Source of the DNA: Leclercia adecarboxylata
Lineage (GTDB): Bacteria > Pseudomonadota > Gammaproteobacteria > Enterobacterales > Enterobacteriaceae
Reading direction: 5' to 3'
Length of the DNA: 64,000 nucleotides
Assembly: GCF_006171285.1 (NCBI RefSeq)
Contig: NZ_CP040893.1
Location: 26,411 to 90,410 of the forward strand
Below are positions 9,301 to 16,877 of this stretch, one piece after another. The notes under the pieces were generated by a model. It saw only the letters and a program-made list of their open reading frames with translations, was not told the origin of the DNA and made no database searches. The translations under genes and the position numbers were made by a program. The stretch's first letter is position 1. Each line of letters starts with the position of its first letter.

Positions 9301-10837
9301 GCTTTCCACCCGGGGCTTTGGTGCCGGATGTTTTGATCTTGGCCGCTTTACCTGCTTTATCGCGTCCTTGTCTGTTGCGGCCCTTATCTGTCTGCGCGCC
9401 CTCATGCTGACCGGGTTTACCCGGACGTTTGCTTTTATCGCTGTTGATACTGTCCTTATCGTTACTGCGGACCCGGCTGGTGTCTTTTCCGTTGCGTGCA
9501 TTACGGCCATTGCGGCCATTGCGTCCGGGTAAACTGCGACGGCCCAGCAAACTTTTTAGCCCGCCCATACCTTCGCCGCCTCTCCCCTGGCGCTTAATTT
9601 CACGGCGTATGCCATCCAGACCATCAACGATCCGGTCGTCGTTTTCGTCAATTACACGCGTCTGTTCAATAGTGGCATCAGCAGCAGGATCGTGATTACC
9701 GCCCGCAAACCGCATTGCTGACTTAGGGGTGCCCAGTGTGGGTGCTTTGGGTGGCTGTGCTATGACTGGCGGCTGTGTTTTTGCTGGTTCCGGTGTGTCG
9801 TCTTTATCGTTGTCGTTACCGCTTACCCATTGTTTTAAAGATATCGCGTTATCACTGACAGCTTTGCCAATATCAAACATCCCCTTACCCAGCGTCCAGA
9901 TTGGCCCGCCCACGACGGCACCCCCGACAAGCTCACCGCCAGTGCCGTCTTCCGCTTTTGCACTCGTATTGCCGTCACCGGTTAGAATTTTTCCCAGCTT
10001 GCCAAAAAAGCCGGTCTGCATTTTTTCCTGTTCTTTCAAACTTAACTTCTGTTGGCGAATCTTCTCAGTGGCTTCTGATTTATCGCGTGACACGAATCGA
10101 CCGTTGGCCCCTCTGCGTGGGTCGCTTGTGTTTTTTTCTTCTGTGGCGCGCGGAGGTCTTCCCGGTTTCGGGCTGCGTGCGAGTTCGCCCGATGTTAAGT
10201 TATGAGGCGCGGTTATGTTTCCCGCAGCCGTCAAACGGTCGCGGTAATGTTTGGTGATGCTGCTGGTGTTATTGCTGGTGGCCTCAGAGCTGATGCTGTG
10301 GGTGCTGCTTACTCTTTCCCGCTCGCTGTTATAATGATATTCACGCTCAATGGCTTCGGCTTTTTCAGCTTTTCCATCCTGTGTTTTTTTAGTTCCTTTA
10401 TACGGAACTTTTTTGTCATGTTCTGGCTCTCTTAGTTCCCGCCTATCCTTGCGTGCCTTTTCTGGTGCGTTTTGGTCCTTTTCAAAAGGACTTTTTTGAT
10501 TGCCTTTAGCCTCCTCTGTCTCGATTATGCTGGACGGTGCCGCTTGAACGCCTTTTTCGTCCTTTGCAACGGCACTTTTTAGGCCTGAATGGTCCTTTTC
10601 GTCGGTACTGTTACCATCTGATTTGCGACCGCGTGAAAAACGGCGGGTGATCACCATCTCTGGTGCATCGCCCGCAGATTCTATTGGAGTGGTTGTATTG
10701 ATAACAGCCTGCGTGTCTGGCCCCGATCGGCCTGATAACGCATTCAGCGATTCATTAATCAGCGCCAGCTGTTTAAGCTCTGCCTCGCTGGCCTGTTCAA
10801 TGGCATCAATGATTTTCAGCCGATCGTTATTTGGCAT
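6314..10837 (-). CDS. tape-measure-like protein with peptidoglycan hydrolase-like module
   Basis: At 1507 residues this is the longest gene here and lies between tail assembly proteins and baseplate, so it probably sets tail length. Residues 60-290 are charged and low-complexity. Residues about 500-690 are an Ala/Thr/Lys-rich tract with repeated ATEKA, TTKAVETT and TATKTAETT units and a hydrophobic stretch near 675-690. Residues about 864-1000 (FRNNNFGNLNY, F-TPEEGFRGLANQL-LYA) match a lytic-transglycosylase-like module seen in other phage structural proteins. The rest is helical. The start codon lies one base after the TAA of a small overlapping frame, with GAAGAG as ribosome binding site. 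Confidence 0.82.
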   Translation of the reverse strand: MPNNDRLKIIDAIEQASEAELKQLALINESLNALSGRSGPDTQAVINTTTPIESAGDAPEMVITRRFSRGRKSDGNSTDEKDHSGLKSAVAKDEKGVQAAPSSIIETEEAKGNQKSPFEKDQNAPEKARKDRRELREPEHDKKVPYKGTKKTQDGKAEKAEAIEREYHYNSERERVSSTHSISSEATSNNTSSITKHYRDRLTAAGNITAPHNLTSGELARSPKPGRPPRATEEKNTSDPRRGANGRFVSRDKSEATEKIRQQKLSLKEQEKMQTGFFGKLGKILTGDGNTSAKAEDGTGGELVGGAVVGGPIWTLGKGMFDIGKAVSDNAISLKQWVSGNDNDKDDTPEPAKTQPPVIAQPPKAPTLGTPKSAMRFAGGNHDPAADATIEQTRVIDENDDRIVDGLDGIRREIKRQGRGGEGMGGLKSLLGRRSLPGRNGRNGRNARNGKDTSRVRSNDKDSINSDKSKRPGKPGQHEGAQTDKGRNRQGRDKAGKAAKIKTSGTKAPGGKLKAILSGKAAKVVGGMAATGALATTAATQLPEKAAAVATEKAAAQAAKTAAPAARATEKTITTAAKPAAEATAKTAAAVVGTGTAAAGTTAAAKAVTDAGAKAAEATTTKAVETTVTKTAETTATKTATKTAETTAVKTAIEAGEAVTQKGALSVGSKLGAKTALKAIPLIGTAVGVGLDAYEGVNDEEGQREAFKVEEGKQVSTQQKAAFTMANVLNMGGLVSGAAGLLASGASAVGMDKVAEALTFDTASMAKGLDSGITSVRDAVTKVTESTDGQSKAVTMALSDQTLAINAGTDKTVSAINRLGTQMQGGEWGQDNVGVEGKKVSDYASVSVDNISPDLNIGGKNAKVRSFRNNNFGNLNYVGQEGARLEDPNVNGEARFAKFNTPEEGFRGLANQLTLYANGKSKATGGRKLETVEDIIGVYAPSNENNTQQYISSLSTKLGVKSNERLDMTNPEVMTQLMRGIATIEGGNPQVTDQFIRDAIGQHENGKWVGGKFSDQSLKVVNEERTKKGLAPIAANSLHSTGSKVVTAQGGAEAMRPAVSDNVTVATAAAGLPPMVPVGEPAPAPITPVVAPAAAAAPVTSSLSLISSAAAATHPLSVAAPAAAINAESSTATQALATAAPVVTAGSETTMQPLSAKQHEAQAEKHEKAKEVKGSAGEDSLTSRFKAMMGKGMAAASGAVGQSDAWVQEVMQEKGIEGMSKNRPSAGLTLPAGVKLPAGLADAARAPAEIAKQTREASAQQISVRESIEQGSSTESTSSFNSAGGRVTASGQASKAGSAITIAPGASATSEEPGMLEKAVSGAMDGFKAVGTSILPAIGDTLNQTVSGFSGTQVISDLMGQAGLADPSLQRAISPITDKAGSWMEGGMDTVKEASSAFFTGNLPEAKILPQIREQPSSLAIPATMQTVQDLARSGVRPSLSSDNNANYDVDMLKELKAMSGTLAQILGATKQKDDAPAKVVNTAQPAPRREAALSIKDNALDELLRD

Positions 10838-10838
10838 G

Positions 10839-10925
10839 TTAACTCTTCTTCGGTTTGTACTTTTCCTGGAGCGCCTTATTCATTTCAAGCGCTCGCCATT
10901 CGGGTAAACGTTCAACGTCACTCAC
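10839..10925 (-). CDS. small frame before the tape measure; possible frameshift extension of the preceding gene
   Basis: An open frame without any ATG near its beginning fills the gap between the preceding gene and the tape measure and ends one base before the tape-measure ATG. From GTG 10925 it would encode 28 residues (VSDVERLPEW then a Lys-rich tail). No good ribosome binding site precedes the GTG. The frame is open back into the last ~20 codons of the 272-residue gene, in the +1 frame relative to it. This fits either a tiny independent protein or the extended form of a tail assembly chaperone made by programmed frameshifting. Neither is proven. Confidence 0.4.
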   Translation of the reverse strand: MSDVERLPEWRALEMNKALQEKYKPKKS

Positions 10926-10953
10926 AGGCTGATAGCCATATAAAGTCAGGTTG

Positions 10954-11772
10954 TTAATAATCGTTAGCCAGCCACTCAGACTTAAAACCGGGAATGAATG
11001 CGCCAGGCCGAAACGGGATCAGCAACCGTGTTGCTTTTCCCTCCCCGTTGTCAGCTTCGCAAACGTGCGGTGGTAAAATGAGGTTCACGCGGCCTTCGGC
11101 GATACTCACGTCCAGCCCGTGTTTTAGTTCGCGCTGCATCAGCTGGATGCTCGCCACCAGCGGCGTAAATTCTGTATCGGTAGCCATCATTTTGATCAGG
11201 TCAAATCGGCGGTTAGCGGCGGCTTCGAAGTCTTCCGGGTCATCGTCCAGTGCTGTGTGAAGGGCCAGCTCAGCAATGCGCATATTGGTTATAGCGGCTT
11301 TATAATCCGGGCTATCCTTCTCCGGCAGCGTGAAGCGCAGTCGCTCCAGCATGGTGATACTCCTGCCATCGAGCGGTTTCAAAGTCCAATGGGTATCCTT
11401 ACCCTGAACCGGCACCATTACGCGCTGGTAAGGCTCTTCGGTGAGCATTCCGGTGGTGTCACTCAGGTCACGCATGTCAAAGTCATTGAAGTGCGTTTCA
11501 CCGCAGTGCTGGCACTCGTAAGAAAAGGTGTTTACAGCATCTATGCGGGAGTTGATGTAGATCCACCATAACGCCGTGCGACGGTCCTGCGCCGTCCATA
11601 GTGCAGAGTCGTTTACTTCTCCTGCCTGCATGGCATTCAGGTATTCCGTGGTAGTCGCTTCTTCAAACGCCGGATCGCTTTCGCTGTAATGCATTGCATC
11701 AGCGACGGTCGGCATGTTGAATTTAATTTCAGTGCGCGGCCTGGATGGCAGCGGAAAATCGGGTATGTGCAT
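10954..11772 (-). CDS. putative tail assembly chaperone / T4 baseplate-hub-chaperone-like protein
   Basis: This 272-residue protein lies just upstream of the tape measure, where contractile phages keep the tail assembly chaperone. It has a Cys-rich centre (YECQHCGETHFNDFDMRDL, about 85-103) and a long acidic helical second half. The layout recalls the T4 base plate protein family. No signal peptide or membrane segment. The small open frame at its 3' end may be reached by frameshifting. The function is inferred mainly from position. Confidence 0.6.
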   Translation of the reverse strand: MHIPDFPLPSRPRTEIKFNMPTVADAMHYSESDPAFEEATTTEYLNAMQAGEVNDSALWTAQDRRTALWWIYINSRIDAVNTFSYECQHCGETHFNDFDMRDLSDTTGMLTEEPYQRVMVPVQGKDTHWTLKPLDGRSITMLERLRFTLPEKDSPDYKAAITNMRIAELALHTALDDDPEDFEAAANRRFDLIKMMATDTEFTPLVASIQLMQRELKHGLDVSIAEGRVNLILPPHVCEADNGEGKATRLLIPFRPGAFIPGFKSEWLANDY

Positions 11773-11801
11773 TTTGCCCCCTTGGGTGTTTTGACTGTCC
11801 C

Positions 11802-11825
11802 AGGGTAAGCGGTCTGTAATTTGCG
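11802..11825 (-). promoter_or_regulatory. late-type promoter before tail chaperone and tape measure
   Basis: Minus strand reads CAAATTACAGACCGCT then TACCCT, with the same 16-base spacing as five other late-type promoters. The downstream gene starts 30 bases later. Confidence 0.6.
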
Positions 11826-11897
11826 GTGGGTGTTGTTGCTTGGGCGTTTGTGTACGTGTGACAGTATGACGCGATGACTGTATTAATGTAGTTGTTT

Positions 11898-11945
11898 CAT
11901 ACAGTCATACAGTCATACAGTCATACAGTCATACAGTCACATAGT
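11898..11945. repeat. tandem array of the 8-mer CATACAGT
   Basis: Five exact head-to-tail copies (11898-11937) are followed by a degenerate CACATAGT. Two single related motifs (GTGACAGTATGAC, GATGACTGTAT) lie at 11857-11882. The array is intergenic, and the motif recurs at 2712, 12701, 23411 and upstream of parA. Confidence 0.85.
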
Positions 11946-11966
11946 ATTGCTGCAATATTGTGTGAT

Positions 11967-12665
11967 TCAAAATTTGATCAGGCTTCCTGCACCGGATACA
12001 AGCCCGCTGGCGACGTTTCCAGCCATCCCTCTGAGACTGCGGTCAATAGACGTATAGCGAACGAACGACAGTGGGAAAGAAAGAAACTCCGTTACCTGAT
12101 CGCGTGAACGTGTGATTTCACCCAGCGTCGTGGGGATCAGTTGCACTTCTTCTTCAAGCTTGCGTTGGCCGTCTTGAGTCACTCGATAAAGACGTACATT
12201 CAGCAGGTATGATGGCGGAAGGTTTATCGTGCCGTCGTTGTTAATTACGCGGGCGCTGCGGCCTTTAAACCAGTCATACAACAGGCCATTTTCGTCGTCG
12301 CGAACCGTCATCGTCAGGTTGCCTGCTACGCGATGAGTGGGCTTGTTAAATTCGATTGCGCCGATGATCTTCGACTCGGTTTCAATGTTACCGAAGCCAT
12401 AAGTCACGTCTTTTGCGTACATGTCCAGTCCCGGCATGCCGTCCGCTTCAATCGCCCACTGCCAGCCTTGCGCGTAACGTATGCGCATTGCAGCCTGCAC
12501 TATGGCTTTGTTGCTCGACAACTCAGCAGGCAGACCGCTAAAAGAAACCGGCTGGCCGCTAACAATGCTGGTAGCGCGGGAGAGAATATTGGATATCAGA
12601 TTGCTGCCCACGGTCTTCATGGATACGCCGCTTGTAAGACCTGATAACCCGTCAAAATATCCCAT
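11967..12665 (-). CDS. tail protein of unknown role
   Basis: This 232-residue protein lies between tube/connector genes and the tail chaperone. Hydrophobic Gly/Ser-rich segments at the N-terminus (GLSGLTSGVSM) and C-terminus (GNVASGLVSGAGSLIKF) flank a beta-rich core containing DGMPGLDMYAKDVTYGFG and LTEFLSFPLSFVRYTSIDR-like stretches. Such proteins often form tail-tube or baseplate-initiator parts. I do not recognise the family. It is isolated by repeat-bearing gaps on both sides. Confidence 0.7.
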   Translation of the reverse strand: MGYFDGLSGLTSGVSMKTVGSNLISNILSRATSIVSGQPVSFSGLPAELSSNKAIVQAAMRIRYAQGWQWAIEADGMPGLDMYAKDVTYGFGNIETESKIIGAIEFNKPTHRVAGNLTMTVRDDENGLLYDWFKGRSARVINNDGTINLPPSYLLNVRLYRVTQDGQRKLEEEVQLIPTTLGEITRSRDQVTEFLSFPLSFVRYTSIDRSLRGMAGNVASGLVSGAGSLIKF

Positions 12666-12700
12666 AAGGCCCCGTATTACTGTATTAGGCTATGATAGTC

Positions 12701-12765
12701 ATTTTGTGTGACTGTCATACTGTAATAGATTATTTTCGTCATACAGTATGACCCTCATACTGTAT
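12701..12765. repeat. cluster of GTCATACAGT / ACTGTATG motifs
   Basis: The 100-base gap before the 232-residue tail gene holds GTGTGACTGTCATACTGT, GTCATACAGTATGAC (a near-palindrome) and CTCATACTGTATT in both orientations. Same family as the parA-upstream and 11.9-kb repeats. Confidence 0.7.
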
Positions 12766-12767
12766 TG

Positions 12768-13319
12768 CTAAAGGATGGTGGCGATCGGAATGATTGCCCG
12801 GTTCGCTGCCATCTTCTCTTCCAGCTCCAGTTTGCGCTGCTCCAGCGTCGCCTCATCGGCCAGCCCCGAAATATCCAGCTTCCCTGCCACATAGGCGCGG
12901 CGCAGGCGCTCTGTATTGGGGATTTTTATCAGAGCTTCCAGGTAATCTTCCAGGGAGCCGATAATGTCCGATGGGATGTGCCAGTTATCAACGTCGCGGT
13001 CGCGCAGGTTGACGAAATACAGCAACGTGAACGGGAACCGCTCTCTGCCTGTTAAGTCCAGATCGATACTGTCCGGGTAAGGGTCGGAGTAAACGAGTGC
13101 GCCCCGGCTGTCAGTTACGTGGATTAAAGACAAATAATCCTCCGGGTACGCAATGTTTACCCCGTCCGCTTTTTCAATGCGAATGCGAGAGATAACGCCA
13201 GCCCGGTCCTGATAGGTTCCCAGCGCCTGAGTAAGCAAAGTGCTGAGAGTTTCTTTCTCGTCCACCAGCAGCGAGGCAAAACGTTGTTTAACCCCATTCA
13301 GTAACATGGTTGGCGTCAT
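12768..13319 (-). CDS. tail or head-tail connector protein, unknown
   Basis: This 183-residue mostly helical protein sits directly upstream of a repeat-rich gap and five bases after the tube gene. The order suggests a tail terminator or connector (neck) protein. It has an N-terminal helical region, a central beta segment (VNIAYPEDYLSLIHVTD, about 54-70) and a Glu/Lys-rich C-terminal helix. No family was recognised, so the role is inference from position. Confidence 0.65.
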   Translation of the reverse strand: MTPTMLLNGVKQRFASLLVDEKETLSTLLTQALGTYQDRAGVISRIRIEKADGVNIAYPEDYLSLIHVTDSRGALVYSDPYPDSIDLDLTGRERFPFTLLYFVNLRDRDVDNWHIPSDIIGSLEDYLEALIKIPNTERLRRAYVAGKLDISGLADEATLEQRKLELEEKMAANRAIIPIATIL

Positions 13320-13323
13320 TCTG

Positions 13324-13815
13324 TTACTCCGCCCAGTTGTAGACGATACGCAGGGTAGGGCGCACTGCAGTGGTTACGTCCTCAGAGCCGAAATCAATGG
13401 CATCTGAGTACACTTTGCAGTGGAGGAAATTACGCTTGAGGCCCATGTGATCGCCGCTGTTGGATTCAGCAGTCGCCTGAAACTCAATATCCACGTACTC
13501 CTTGCCATAGACCATCTGGCGCACGGCCAGGAACACGTCACCCTTGATGGTTTCAGCACACGTAACCTGGAATTCACCTGAGTTACGTACCGGGCCGTGC
13601 TGGTTGAACTTCATGCCGCCAGGCGCGAAATCTTCGACATCTTCACGCGTCATTTCCGGGATCTGGGTGGTGCGCACCAGAATAGACAGGTGCTCATAAC
13701 CCTTAATGCGCATCCAGAATTCGGCGCTGACAAGTTTTTCACCCGCAGCAATACTCTGGTTAAGACGTTTTTTCAAAAAACCGACATCGGCTTTGGTGTT
13801 GGAAAATCCAGGCAT
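13324..13815 (-). CDS. tail tube protein (probable)
   Basis: This 163-residue protein has the size and beta-rich make-up of a contractile-phage tail tube subunit: FWMRIKGYEHLSILVRTTQIPEM near 33-55, then GEFQVTCAETIKG and VDIEFQATAES. It lies downstream of the sheath and is preceded by its own late-type promoter, which suits a protein needed in many copies. P1 also encodes its tube separately from the sheath. The call rests on size, composition and gene order. Confidence 0.65.
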   Translation of the reverse strand: MPGFSNTKADVGFLKKRLNQSIAAGEKLVSAEFWMRIKGYEHLSILVRTTQIPEMTREDVEDFAPGGMKFNQHGPVRNSGEFQVTCAETIKGDVFLAVRQMVYGKEYVDIEFQATAESNSGDHMGLKRNFLHCKVYSDAIDFGSEDVTTAVRPTLRIVYNWAE

Positions 13816-13858
13816 ATAAACCCCTCATGAGTTAACTCGGCATAAGCTGCCAGGGGGT

Positions 13859-13882
13859 AGCGTAGGGAGTTTGTGATTTGCG
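13859..13882 (-). promoter_or_regulatory. late-type promoter before tail tube gene
   Basis: Minus strand reads CAAATCACAAACTCCC directly followed by TACGCT. This matches the shared element and 16-base spacing of the other late-type promoters. Confidence 0.6.
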
Positions 13883-13890
13883 ATGGCTGG

Positions 13891-14481
13891 TCAAATAAAC
13901 ATGAATGGAATATCGGATTGGTTTTGTACTGCCATGCCGGAACACTGCAGCGTTACGGTGTTGTGGGTGTAATAACCGTCAGAGGTGCGCGGCACATCGA
14001 GCTGATAACTCACATGCTGAATAACCACGTCCATGAGCTTTAACCGGCGTCCGATATCCAGCACGACAGGGATGGGCCTGCGCCCCGGCGCGGCGATGGC
14101 TTTCAGCTCAGGCGATTGCATCTGCATGAGGGTCGAAATGGCCGCGTTTACTTCGATCTGCGCGTTAGCGGTCGCCATTAGATCAATTACAAGATTGAAC
14201 GAGGGAGGTTGCTGGCCTTCCCAGATTAAGAGGCTGTTAAACGTCGTTTTAGATGTGCTGCCGCTCGCCGCCTGAACCGTATCGGCCACTTTTCCTGCAG
14301 CACCGCTGACAGCCCCGGCCATGCCGCCCAGAGTGTCGTTACCGAAAGGGGATTCCCACATGGCCTGTAGATCTGCGCTACTGCCCTGGCCGATATAACC
14401 CACAACCATATGCTGAGGTGAGGTGATATAGCACTTGAGAAACGGACTCACGCCATCAGGCATTATCGCGCCACAAATCAT
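13891..14481 (-). CDS. tail protein, unknown
   Basis: This 196-residue protein begins MICGAIMPDGVSPF. It has a Gly/Ala-rich flexible segment (about 48-78) between two folded parts; the second contains FNLVIDLMATANAQIEVNAAISTLMQMQ and ends in a short beta-rich tail. Its place between sheath and tube suggests a tail or baseplate-initiator component. No family was recognised. Confidence 0.65.
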   Translation of the reverse strand: MICGAIMPDGVSPFLKCYITSPQHMVVGYIGQGSSADLQAMWESPFGNDTLGGMAGAVSGAAGKVADTVQAASGSTSKTTFNSLLIWEGQQPPSFNLVIDLMATANAQIEVNAAISTLMQMQSPELKAIAAPGRRPIPVVLDIGRRLKLMDVVIQHVSYQLDVPRTSDGYYTHNTVTLQCSGMAVQNQSDIPFMFI

Positions 14482-14499
14482 GGGGAATACTCCTCGGAA

Positions 14500-14525
14500 A
14501 GTGCCACCAGCTCGCTGGTGGCACT
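14500..14525 (-). terminator. 11-bp stem-loop after the acidic/basic protein gene
   Basis: AGTGCCACCAG and its complement flank CTCG, starting six bases beyond the stop at 14531. On the minus strand TTTCC follows, so it is a weak terminator or processing hairpin. Confidence 0.5.
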
Positions 14526-14530
14526 GAACA

Positions 14531-15241
14531 TTACATTCCGCGTTTTTTGCGAAGGTTCATTGATTTACGGCGATGCAATTTCGCCGTTGAAGTTTGCGCT
14601 TTGCGGCGCGCTTTCTTAATGGCCGCTTTCTGTTTGGAAGTTCGACGCATCTTGCGGATACGCTTGCGAATAAGTGTTACCTTACCGCCGCGCACGACTT
14701 TGATTTTCGGCGCTTCAAACAGGGCATCTTCGTCGTCACCCGCAATGGTGTACTGACTAATAGCGTCATCATCATCATCAACGTCGCTCAGAGTGTCGAA
14801 AACAGATGCTGCGGCATCATCATCTTCGTCGTCGATCATACTGGTTACGTCGTCCTGGCTTGCCCCCATCGCAATCGCGGCATTAGCCAGTTCAGCCAGC
14901 GCATCGTTGTACGCATCGATTTGCTCATCGGTATAGTCTTCGTCGTCGCTTTCCAGATCCGGCAGGTCAGCATAGGAAATTGCCAGCGAACTGAAATCAA
15001 GCCAGGTTGGTTCACCCTCGCTGGCCCAGTCCAGCAGCAAGGACGCCGCCAGACCGCGATTATCTTCTTTCACGCGACGGTCGAGGGCTTCAAACATCGC
15101 CATTTCTTTGTCGCCATCGCCCGAACCTGGTTTGCGGTCTTTTGCACTTTCCAGCATCGCGTCCGGCACTTTCACCTCGCCTTCTGGCGCGAAGGCGGCT
15201 TTCAGTAATGGGTTAAACGCCATATTACGTTTCGTCATCAT
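14531..15241 (-). CDS. bipolar acidic/basic virion-associated protein, unknown
   Basis: This 236-residue protein has a strikingly split charge. The middle (about 95-175) is packed with Asp/Glu, including DDEDDDAAAS and DVDDDDDA. The last 55 residues are strongly basic (RKRIRKMRRTSKQ, KKARRKAQ, LHRRKSMNLRKKRGM). It lies directly after the sheath gene in the late operon. The basic tail could bind DNA or acidic capsid surfaces. A scaffold, internal head or tail-assembly role is conceivable, but I recognise no family. Start ATG 15241 follows AGAAAAC; a second ATG comes immediately after. Confidence 0.65.
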   Translation of the reverse strand: MMTKRNMAFNPLLKAAFAPEGEVKVPDAMLESAKDRKPGSGDGDKEMAMFEALDRRVKEDNRGLAASLLLDWASEGEPTWLDFSSLAISYADLPDLESDDEDYTDEQIDAYNDALAELANAAIAMGASQDDVTSMIDDEDDDAAASVFDTLSDVDDDDDAISQYTIAGDDEDALFEAPKIKVVRGGKVTLIRKRIRKMRRTSKQKAAIKKARRKAQTSTAKLHRRKSMNLRKKRGM

Positions 15242-15253
15242 GTTTGTTTTCTC

Positions 15254-16837
15254 TTAGCGGAAGAGCATTGGTTTGCCGACAATGCGGCGCGCTGTACCAG
15301 TCGGACAGACCGCCCACTCCAGCTCCCACAGGTCAATGTCTTTTTGGGTCAGTTTCAGCACAAACGGCTCTTCGCCTTGTGAAGTATCACGCGGCTTGAC
15401 CAGCGCATTTGCTGCAGAGAAACGTTCTAACAGGTCCGTCATGCCTTCCAGCAGGGTGCTGGAGGTTACGCCGTCAGGTTCATGCTTCGCGGCCTGCGCC
15501 ACTGCGTAGAAGCCACGCGCGATAGCATTCATCAACGAGCTGATGTGCTGCAGGCGAAGGTAGTTGTTTTTGGCGAAGGTGGTCAGCGAATCGTCAATGA
15601 ACACATTACCCTGATCGTCAACCGCTACCGGGTTGATACGCGCAGCGGCGAACGCTTCCAGATCGATCTCATCCAGATTCGGGATAGGTTCGATATTCTG
15701 GCGACTGATGATGCCGCGAGACACGCCAGCCGGTGCGTAATGCCAGCCACCAACATCTGATACCAGAGCCACGCCTTTCGCTTTGGCAACGAAAGCATCG
15801 CAGGAGATCCCGAAGCATACTTTCACGCCCGCGAACACATCACGGCAGTAGTAGGGGAAGTAATAACGCGCTGCCTGATGGGAACCGCCGAAACCGTGAC
15901 CTTTTGCCTCAGTGATTGCCCCGGTGGACATCTGCGCGCCCTTAAGGTCGTAGAACATATCCACGCGCAGGTTTTGTGCGTACTGTTCCAGTTCCGCCAG
16001 CACCGTAGGCTCATAGCAGCCCAGGGATAACAGCGCGGTAAAGTTCACGCTCGCTTTTTTCAGGACTGCCAGCGCCTTCGAATAATCCGCAGGTGTTACG
16101 GTATCGAAATCACCATCAGTACCGCCAACGAACGCGGCTGCGTCCACGTTAAGACCGCCGACAACCTGTGCCAGTTGCTCCAGCGCATCGTCACTGACAA
16201 GCGCACGCAGGCGAGTAGAGCCATTTTCCAGCGCGGTCGAGAGGAATGCCGGGTTGCCCATATCCGAGCGGGCTTCCAGGTCAAAGGATATCTGTTGTGA
16301 TTCCAGCGTGGTGGTCGTGCCCGCTTCGTCAGTTTCCTGTAACGAGAGGATATAGAACCCTTCTGCGCTTTCGTCTTCTTCCAGCGACAGGGTACGGTTG
16401 GCGGACGCATCACCATCGTCGATGTAGATCAGCACCTGGCTTTTATCCGCTAATACAGGTTCGGAACCCGCATTAAAGTTGACGGACTTGATCTCCAGAT
16501 TTTTCGTTTCTTCGTTAACGCTCAGTGAAATACCTGGAATTTTCATACCAGGCGCGGGCACACGGACCACGTAGCCATTTCCGCCTTTAGTGGCGCGCTC
16601 TACGTGGCGCAGAGGTTCGAAGGCGGAACCCTGACGCGGGTGGATCGCCTTGCCGAGGATGATCTGGTAGTTGTCAGCATTGACGTTTAATACCTTACCG
16701 ATTTTTCCGCGACGACTCAGGACCAGACCGGCAAATGTAGACGCGCCACCAGCGGCCACGGAATTAGTAGCATCAGCATTAACAGCCATTACTGCTGTGC
16801 CGGATGCCTGACCTACTGCAAAGGGGATTTGTTTCAT
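15254..16837 (-). CDS. contractile tail sheath protein
   Basis: This 527-residue protein polymerises around the tube and contracts on infection. It has the sheath family layout: N-terminal Ala/Gly-rich strand and SRRGKIGK region, variable middle, and a conserved C-terminal part with KGVALVSDVGGWHYAPAG, SRGIISRQNIEPIPNLDEIDLEAFAAARINPVAV and FIDDSLTTFAKNNYLRLQHISS, ending in the strand that interlocks neighbours (VCPTGTARRIVGKPMLFR). It lies directly after the major capsid gene, as gene 22 and gene 23 do in P1. Confidence 0.88.
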   Translation of the reverse strand: MKQIPFAVGQASGTAVMAVNADATNSVAAGGASTFAGLVLSRRGKIGKVLNVNADNYQIILGKAIHPRQGSAFEPLRHVERATKGGNGYVVRVPAPGMKIPGISLSVNEETKNLEIKSVNFNAGSEPVLADKSQVLIYIDDGDASANRTLSLEEDESAEGFYILSLQETDEAGTTTTLESQQISFDLEARSDMGNPAFLSTALENGSTRLRALVSDDALEQLAQVVGGLNVDAAAFVGGTDGDFDTVTPADYSKALAVLKKASVNFTALLSLGCYEPTVLAELEQYAQNLRVDMFYDLKGAQMSTGAITEAKGHGFGGSHQAARYYFPYYCRDVFAGVKVCFGISCDAFVAKAKGVALVSDVGGWHYAPAGVSRGIISRQNIEPIPNLDEIDLEAFAAARINPVAVDDQGNVFIDDSLTTFAKNNYLRLQHISSLMNAIARGFYAVAQAAKHEPDGVTSSTLLEGMTDLLERFSAANALVKPRDTSQGEEPFVLKLTQKDIDLWELEWAVCPTGTARRIVGKPMLFR

Positions 16838-16852
16838 CTAAAAATCCTTATG

Positions 16853-16870
16853 GGCGTCCCGTAGGACGCC
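16853..16870 (-). terminator. stem-loop between capsid and sheath genes
   Basis: GGCGTCC-TACG-GGACGCC sits in the 40-base gap between capsid stop and sheath start. It lacks a strong U-tract, so it is more likely an attenuator or mRNA-processing hairpin than a full terminator. Confidence 0.4.
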
Positions 16871-16877
16871 GATTTAA

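Noticed and set aside
8855..9410. Long plus-strand Cys/Gly- or Ala/Val-rich frames opposite the tape-measure gene
   Set aside because: They are mirror images of the Ala/Thr/Lys repeat tract and have no ribosome sites.
10851..10864. Another copy of the late-promoter element (AAAAGTACAAACCG on the minus strand) just before the tape-measure gene
   Set aside because: It has no -10-like box at the required 16-base spacing and lies in the coding-looking YKPKKS frame; probably coincidence.
11898..11945. Tandem 8-mer array as a CRISPR-like array
   Set aside because: Units are contiguous with no unique spacers and no cas genes are present.
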